10,577 bases of DNA from an uncultured Lachnospiraceae bacterium (GTDB taxonomy: Bacteria > Bacillota > Clostridia > Lachnospirales > Lachnospiraceae): positions 1 through 10,577 of the forward strand of contig CADBTX010000051.1 of the NCBI GenBank assembly GCA_902797705.1, read 5' to 3'. Shown here in pieces: positions 5,944 through 10,577 of this stretch; positions within the stretch are counted from its first letter, which is position 1, and each line of letters opens with the position of its first letter. The translations under genes were made by a program, and so were the position numbers. The notes beneath the pieces are model-generated. The model saw only the letters and a list, made by a program, of their open reading frames with translations. It was not told the DNA's origin and did no database searches.

Positions 5944-7503
5944 TTGAAACTACTGATCGCAGACGACGAAGACATAACAAGAGAGGGCCTGAAAAACGCG
6001 GTGTCCGCCATGGATCTTCCCATCGTCACCATCCTTCTGGCGGATGACGGCACGAAGGGCGTTGATATCGCGTTAAAGGAAAAGCCTGATATCATCTTAA
6101 GCGATATACGGATGGGCAGGATGTCCGGTATAGATATGGTGGATGCACTTAAGGACAAGCTCCCCGAGACCGCTTTTATTTTTATGAGCGGATATTCGGA
6201 CAGGGAATATCTTAAGGAGGCCATCCGTCTTAAGGCGGTGAGCTTTATCGAAAAGCCCATAGATCTTGAAGAGATGAAGAACGCCCTGAAGGAAGCCATC
6301 CACCTCATAGAAGATATGAGGAAGGCCCGGCAGTCAAAGCTCTTCCAGAGCAAGGCCACTGCCGGCAGGCTTGCCCTGCTCCTGACCATGCCTCCCGAAG
6401 AAGCAGGCCGTATCGATGAAGAGATCCTAAAGGGGGACCTCAACAGCTTTATCAGGAAAAACCGCTACATCACCGTCTTTCTTGTAAAAAGCGCAGACTC
6501 TCTGGAACTCCTTAATGAATCGGAAAGAAAAAGGATGAGTGATGATTTCGATCTCTTCCTCTCTTCTTCAGGTGCCGGTGAGATCAACATAGAAAAGCAT
6601 GACCGCTTTCTCATCTACCACGTTTTTTCTCCGGAAAAGCTTTCGGAAAAGGAAATACTGAAGGCGGGAAACGCATTGAAAGAGGTGCTTCCCGAAAATG
6701 GCAGGTTCTTCATCTCTGCCGGCAGATGCGTATCAGGTATGGAAAACGCCTACCGCTCCTATAATCAGGCCGTCCTCCTTATGCAGTCCTCCTTCTTCAT
6801 GGATTACGGCTGCATAATAATCGACAGCTCCGAAGAGCTTCTCCCTGCGCCAAAGGTCCTGCCGGATCCCTCGGAAGCTTATCTCCTCGCCCTTTTATCC
6901 GGGGATAAGGATAATATCGAAAAGGCAGAGAGCGAGATCGCTAAATCCTTTTCCGACGCCAGGAACCTTATGCCGAATCAGGTGCGGGACATCTATTACA
7001 AGCTCTTTTCCATGATAAACTACGCCTACCGCAAGCAGTCCCTGGATCCGGGAAAAGAGGACAGCAATGAATCCCTTCTGGGATTTGTCCAGGAATGCAA
7101 CACCTTAAAGGAATTAAAGGAAGCCCTCCGCTTAAGGTCCGACCGTTTCCTGTCCTCATTAAAGAACGAGGAACCGGAAAACCCGACGGTACTGTCAATA
7201 AAGGAATATATCGGCCGGAATTATTCCAGGGAAAATCTCTCCGTAAAGGAGATAAGCGACTATGTCCATATGTCCTCCACTTATATCTGCACTCTATTTA
7301 AGGGAGAGACCGGACAGACCCTGAATCAGTACATAACCCTTTTCAGGATGGATAAAGCCAAGGAACTCCTTTCGGATCCGAAATACAAGATCTCCGATAT
7401 CTCGGGAAAGGTCGGCTATTCCGACGGAAACTATTTCGGAAAATCCTTTAAGAAGGCCGTGGGCATGACTCCCGGGGAATATCGTTCCCGTGTGATGATA
7501 TGA
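5944..7503 (+). CDS. YesN-type response regulator with AraC-family DNA-binding domain
   Basis: A 519-residue cytoplasmic transcription factor. The N-terminal receiver domain (about 1-120) has the acidic pair D8/D9, the phosphoacceptor D54 in ILSDIRM, the conserved Ser in MSGYSD (S82) and the Lys in IEKP (K104). A middle region (about 130-400) matches no motif I recognise, as usual in YesN proteins. The C-terminal AraC/XylS domain (about 413-519) has two helix-turn-helix units around SVKEISDYVHMSSTYICTLF and ISDISGKVGYSDGNYFGKSF, ending with the family motif GMTPGEYR. The start is TTG, five bases after AAGGAG (5933-5938); it places LLIADDE exactly where receiver domains begin, and no in-frame ATG fits. 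It overlaps the kinase gene by four bases and diverges from the sugar operon, its likely target. TTG may keep its level low. Confidence 0.93.
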   Translation: MKLLIADDEDITREGLKNAVSAMDLPIVTILLADDGTKGVDIALKEKPDIILSDIRMGRMSGIDMVDALKDKLPETAFIFMSGYSDREYLKEAIRLKAVSFIEKPIDLEEMKNALKEAIHLIEDMRKARQSKLFQSKATAGRLALLLTMPPEEAGRIDEEILKGDLNSFIRKNRYITVFLVKSADSLELLNESERKRMSDDFDLFLSSSGAGEINIEKHDRFLIYHVFSPEKLSEKEILKAGNALKEVLPENGRFFISAGRCVSGMENAYRSYNQAVLLMQSSFFMDYGCIIIDSSEELLPAPKVLPDPSEAYLLALLSGDKDNIEKAESEIAKSFSDARNLMPNQVRDIYYKLFSMINYAYRKQSLDPGKEDSNESLLGFVQECNTLKELKEALRLRSDRFLSSLKNEEPENPTVLSIKEYIGRNYSRENLSVKEISDYVHMSSTYICTLFKGETGQTLNQYITLFRMDKAKELLSDPKYKISDISGKVGYSDGNYFGKSFKKAVGMTPGEYRSRVMI

Positions 7504-9320
7504 ATAAGAATATAAGTCCCTTCAGATTTTTTTTGACGGACCTCAGCTTTTCAAAAAAGCTTATGGTCTCCTTTCTCATATTGCTCCTTATCCCCTCACT
7601 GGCGGTTTCGGTGCTTATCTACGGGGAGATAAACGACCTTGTGGTGACCGATACCATCGAGAGCGCGGAGACCCTTACCCTGCAGACCGCCCAGACCGTT
7701 AACAACCTTACCCGCAAGATAAAAAACGTGGCGGACATTCTTTCAAACGACTCCTATCTCCGTCAGATCGCCATGCATCCCGCCTTTTCCCATACGGACA
7801 ATACGGAATTCTCCGGAATGCTGAGGGACTCCTTTATGGCGTCGGTTTCTTCTCTTTTGGATGACCCCACCATAAGGAACGTCCGGATCTATTTAGACAG
7901 TCCTTACGCGGATCTCTACGCCGGATCCGGTACCGGAGATATATTCCAGTCCATGGATCTCACAAAGGGAAGCTATTGGGGCGGTATAATGAGTACGAAT
8001 ACCACCGACTCCCTCTACTGCGCTCCCTTCTATCTTTCAAACAGGGAGAAGGAAACACTGGGCACCCTTTCCTATGTGCAAAGGATAAGGTACGATATGT
8101 CGACGGATCGTGAAAGCGCAACGGCCGCCTATCTCGTCATATATTTTTCCTCCGAAGACCTGTCGGAGATGCTGGAAAACGAAACTCCCGAAGGTGATAC
8201 CGTAAACTACATCCTTAACGACAGGGACAACCTGATCGCAACCTCGGACGAGGCTCTTGCCGGCACCTATTTTCTGGATAACGAGGCAATAGATACCCTT
8301 ATCGGCAACGAAGCATCCTTTGTGAAAAGAACGGTGCTGGAGCGTGAGCTCTACACAGGCTACTACGATATCGAGGACACCGGCTGGCGCCTTATCTCCA
8401 TCATCCCGGCGGCTCCTCTTATGGAAAAATCCCGGAACATCCTTCTCCGCTACGCCCTGATCTACGGCTTATCCGTTCTTATCGCCGTTATTGCGGGGCT
8501 TTTCATCGGGCGCTCCATCTCGGACCGTATCGGAAATGTGATAAAGAAAATGGAAAGGACCCACCACAGCAAGGTCCATAAGATAAAGGAAGAAAGCGGC
8601 AGGGACGAGATCGGGGATTTTGTTCTCACCTACAATCACATGGCGGATGAGATAAATGACCTTATGGAAAGACAGAAGGCGGATGCGGAACAGATAAAGA
8701 CCTCCGAATTCAACGCGCTGCAGGCACAGATAAATCCCCACTTCCTGTACAACACCCTGGACATGATAAACTGGCTGGCCTTAAGCAATGAAAAGGAAAA
8801 GGTGATAGACGCTGTCCAGTCCCTTTCAAAATTCTACAAACTCACCCTTTCAAAGAAGGACACCATCGACAGCGTTGAAAATGAGATAAACCACGTCTCC
8901 CTGTATGTAAAGCTTCAGAACATGCGCTTTGACGACAAGATCGATTTCATAGTGGACGTGCCGGATAACCTTATGCATCACGACATCCCGAAGCTCACCT
9001 TCCAGCCCGTTATAGAAAACGCCATTCTTCACGGCATAAGGGAAAAAGATGAAAAAAGCGGTACCATAGTGCTTACCGCCTGGGTTGAAAACAATGATAT
9101 ACTTTTCCTTATCTCAGATGACGGAGTGGGGATGGATGAAGAGACCATGAACATGATCCTTGTGGATTCCCCTGAGGAAACTCCCCATAGAAAGGGGAGC
9201 AATATAGGCATCTACAATACACATAAACGTCTGAGCCTGTTTTACGGCCAGGGCTACGGGCTTTCCTACAGGAGCACTCCCGGAGAGGGTACCGAGGTCA
9301 CGGTCCGTATACCTCTTTAA
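7500..9320 (+). CDS. YesM-type sensor histidine kinase
   Basis: A 606-residue membrane kinase, the cognate partner of the regulator before it. It has one transmembrane segment at about 21-41, a large extracellular sensor region at about 42-312 (probably a double-Cache fold, by family), a second membrane segment at about 315-337, and a HAMP-like linker to about 390. The His_kinase domain has the phosphorylated H414 in [14 protein letters not shown], and a C-terminal ATPase domain has an N-box VIENAILHG (504-512), DDGVGMD (540-546) and GSNIGIYN (566-573). All catalytic motifs look intact. The ATG overlaps the regulator stop as ATGA and has no clear Shine-Dalgarno just upstream, so translation is probably coupled. 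By analogy with Bacillus YesMN beside rhamnogalacturonan genes, it may sense a plant-polysaccharide sugar; the ligand is inferred. Its stop codon overlaps that of the convergent ATPase gene. Confidence 0.93.
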   Translation: MNKNISPFRFFLTDLSFSKKLMVSFLILLLIPSLAVSVLIYGEINDLVVTDTIESAETLTLQTAQTVNNLTRKIKNVADILSNDSYLRQIAMHPAFSHTDNTEFSGMLRDSFMASVSSLLDDPTIRNVRIYLDSPYADLYAGSGTGDIFQSMDLTKGSYWGGIMSTNTTDSLYCAPFYLSNREKETLGTLSYVQRIRYDMSTDRESATAAYLVIYFSSEDLSEMLENETPEGDTVNYILNDRDNLIATSDEALAGTYFLDNEAIDTLIGNEASFVKRTVLERELYTGYYDIEDTGWRLISIIPAAPLMEKSRNILLRYALIYGLSVLIAVIAGLFIGRSISDRIGNVIKKMERTHHSKVHKIKEESGRDEIGDFVLTYNHMADEINDLMERQKADAEQIKTSEFNALQAQINPHFLYNTLDMINWLALSNEKEKVIDAVQSLSKFYKLTLSKKDTIDSVENEINHVSLYVKLQNMRFDDKIDFIVDVPDNLMHHDIPKLTFQPVIENAILHGIREKDEKSGTIVLTAWVENNDILFLISDDGVGMDEETMNMILVDSPEETPHRKGSNIGIYNTHKRLSLFYGQGYGLSYRSTPGEGTEVTVRIPL

Positions 9321-10075
9321 ACAGCGTTAAATCTTCCAAGGAATGACTTCATCCTCTCGTTTTCGGAGGAGAATACCTTTTCCGGCGTCCCCTGCTCCAC
9401 GATGACTCCCCCTTCCATAAAGATCACCTCATCGCTGATATCCCTGGCGAAGGCCATTTCATGGGTAACTATCACCATGGCTATATGAAGATCCGCCAAT
9501 GACTTTATTACCTTCAGCACCTCTCCCGTAAGTTCCGGATCCAAGGCGGAAGTGGGTTCGTCAAAAAACAGGATCTTGGGATTTAAGGCAAGAGCCCTGG
9601 CGATCGCCACTCTCTGGCACTGTCCGCCGGAGAGCTCGCAGGGATAGGCATCCTTTCTGTCGGTAAGCCCCATCTTTACAAGGAGCGCTTCAGCCTCCTC
9701 CTTAACCTCCTTTTTATCCCTTTTCTGCACCCTTACGGGAGCATCCATAATATTCTCCATGACCGACATATGGGGGAAGAGGTTAAAATTCTGAAAGACC
9801 AGCCCGAAAAGCACCTTGATCTTAAGGGCATCCGCCTTATCGGCATAGACCACGTTTCCGTCCTTCGTGTCAGCGTACACCATGTTATTGTAGACGATCC
9901 TGCCGCCGTCTATCCTCTCCAGACCGGTGGCGCAGCGTAAAAAGGTGGACTTTCCCGATCCCGAAGGACCTATAACGGAAAGAATCTCACCCTCATTTAC
10001 CGATATTGATATATCCTTAAGTACCTCTGTACCCTCAAAGGATTTTTTTATGTTCTCACATGATAGCAGTGCCAT
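9317..10075 (-). CDS. Polar amino-acid ABC transporter ATP-binding protein (GlnQ/HisP type)
   Basis: A 252-residue cytoplasmic ATPase energising amino-acid import. It carries Walker [10 protein letters not shown] at 36-44, a Q-loop [16 protein letters not shown] at 93-108 typical of the GlnQ family, signature LSGGQCQR at 148-155, Walker [14 protein letters not shown] at 168-180 and switch histidine H205. The signature has Cys where Gln is usual, just after the LSGGQ core; this should not abolish activity. The region at about 60-90 is longer than in minimal GlnQ proteins. The ATG at 10075 is five bases after the permease stop, with only a weak AGGT site inside the permease end, so the two are translationally linked. 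Length is normal. The specific amino acid cannot be told. It is functionally unrelated to the sugar genes and converges on the kinase, overlapping its stop by four bases. Confidence 0.93.
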   Translation of the reverse strand: MALLSCENIKKSFEGTEVLKDISISVNEGEILSVIGPSGSGKSTFLRCATGLERIDGGRIVYNNMVYADTKDGNVVYADKADALKIKVLFGLVFQNFNLFPHMSVMENIMDAPVRVQKRDKKEVKEEAEALLVKMGLTDRKDAYPCELSGGQCQRVAIARALALNPKILFFDEPTSALDPELTGEVLKVIKSLADLHIAMVIVTHEMAFARDISDEVIFMEGGVIVEQGTPEKVFSSENERMKSFLGRFNAV

Positions 10076-10080
10076 TATAT

Positions 10081-10577
10081 TTACCTGTAATACGACAGTC
10101 TCTTCTCGAAATAATCCATGCCAAAGGCCACAACATAGTTAAAGATGTAGTAAAACAGAGCAGCCGCCACAAAGGGCATCATGCTGGTCTGGGAGCTGGC
10201 AAGGGCCTTGGCGGTGGTGAACATTTCCGCAACACTTATGGTAAAAGCAAGGCTGGTATCCTTTACCAGGGTGATCACCTCATTTGTGACAGAGGGAAGT
10301 ATCCTCTTTATCACCTGGGGAAGGATGATCACAAAGAAGGTCTGGGTCTTTGAATACCCGAGAACCTCGGCAGCCTCGTACTGTCCCCTATCTATGGACT
10401 GTATGCCGCCCCTGTAGATCTCCGCAAAATACGCCGCGTAATTGATGACAAATCCGATAAGTGCCGCCACCATCCGGTAACTGTTTGAAACATGGATACC
10501 GAAGATGTAATAGGGTCCGAAATAGACCACCATAAGCTGCAGCATAAGAGGAGTGCCTCTCATTACCGAGATATATA
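10081..10577 (-). CDS. Polar amino-acid ABC transporter permease (HisM/GlnP type), partial
   Basis: The C-terminal 165 codons of a membrane permease; the 5' end is beyond the window. The reading frame stays open to the edge, giving YISV ahead of RGTPLMLQL, which is the conserved internal RGTP motif of the family, so the Met next to it is not the start. The EAA loop that docks on the ATPase is present: [24 protein letters not shown], followed by the [12 protein letters not shown] and LVKDTSL stretches characteristic of the His/Glu/Gln permease family. Three to four membrane helices are visible. It is the upstream gene of the ATPase in the same operon, so the pair forms an importer. A binding protein is likely encoded further upstream, outside the window. 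Confidence 0.92.
   Translation of the reverse strand, partial: YISVMRGTPLMLQLMVVYFGPYYIFGIHVSNSYRMVAALIGFVINYAAYFAEIYRGGIQSIDRGQYEAAEVLGYSKTQTFFVIILPQVIKRILPSVTNEVITLVKDTSLAFTISVAEMFTTAKALASSQTSMMPFVAAALFYYIFNYVVAFGMDYFEKRLSYYR

Noticed and set aside
5931..6443. 170-codon open frame on the minus strand over the regulator start
   Set aside because: It lies antisense to the receiver domain, has a Ser/Arg/Met-rich low-information composition, no ribosome site and would overlap the promoter leader; it is a shadow of the real gene.
9350..9368. TCCTC/GAGGA hairpin as terminator after the kinase
   Set aside because: It has only five to six pairs, is inside the coding region of the convergent ATPase and lacks a T run on the plus strand.
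10561..10563. ATG at 10563 as the start of the amino-acid permease
   Set aside because: It lies beside the internal RGTP motif and the frame continues upstream to the window edge, so the gene is truncated by the window.

Overview
The window looks like a chromosomal carbohydrate-utilisation region of a Firmicute, most likely a Lachnospiraceae-type gut or rumen bacterium. This is inferred from strong AAGGAGG ribosome binding sites, a YesM/YesN-type two-component system, a CUT2 sugar ABC transporter whose lipoprotein has an Ala/Glu/Pro-rich tether, and one TTG start. No taxonomic marker gene is present, so the placement is tentative.

Left block (1-5754, all minus strand) is one sugar operon. 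In transcription order it encodes an AraA/FucI-fold sugar isomerase-like protein (5754-4333), an L-rhamnose mutarotase RhaM (4204-3893), a double-domain sugar ABC ATPase (3862-2336), two CUT2 permeases (2336-1356 and 1356-343) and the start of a lipoprotein, probably the sugar-binding protein (173 to beyond base 1). The three membrane/ATPase genes overlap by one base each. Two gaps break the compactness. The first, 4205-4332, carries a conspicuous double-hairpin repeat. The second, 174-342, contains a possible internal promoter with a 15-bp palindrome in its spacer.

The divergent control region (5755-5943) has A/T tracts, a good extended -10 promoter facing right and a weaker one facing left. 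To its right are a YesN-type response regulator with an AraC HTH (5944-7503, TTG start) and a YesM-type membrane histidine kinase (7500-9320), joined by an ATGA overlap. The natural reading is that the kinase senses the sugar, or an oligosaccharide source of it, and the regulator activates the divergent operon.

Right block (9317-10577, minus strand) is an unrelated polar amino-acid ABC transporter: an ATPase and a permease cut by the window edge. The ATPase stop codon overlaps the kinase stop codon tail to tail, leaving no room for a terminator between the two operons.

The most notable biology is the combination of a rhamnose mutarotase and a rhamnose-type transporter with an arabinose-isomerase-like enzyme, with no recognisable rhaA, kinase or aldolase in view. 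The individual families are known; the combination and its true substrate are the open question.
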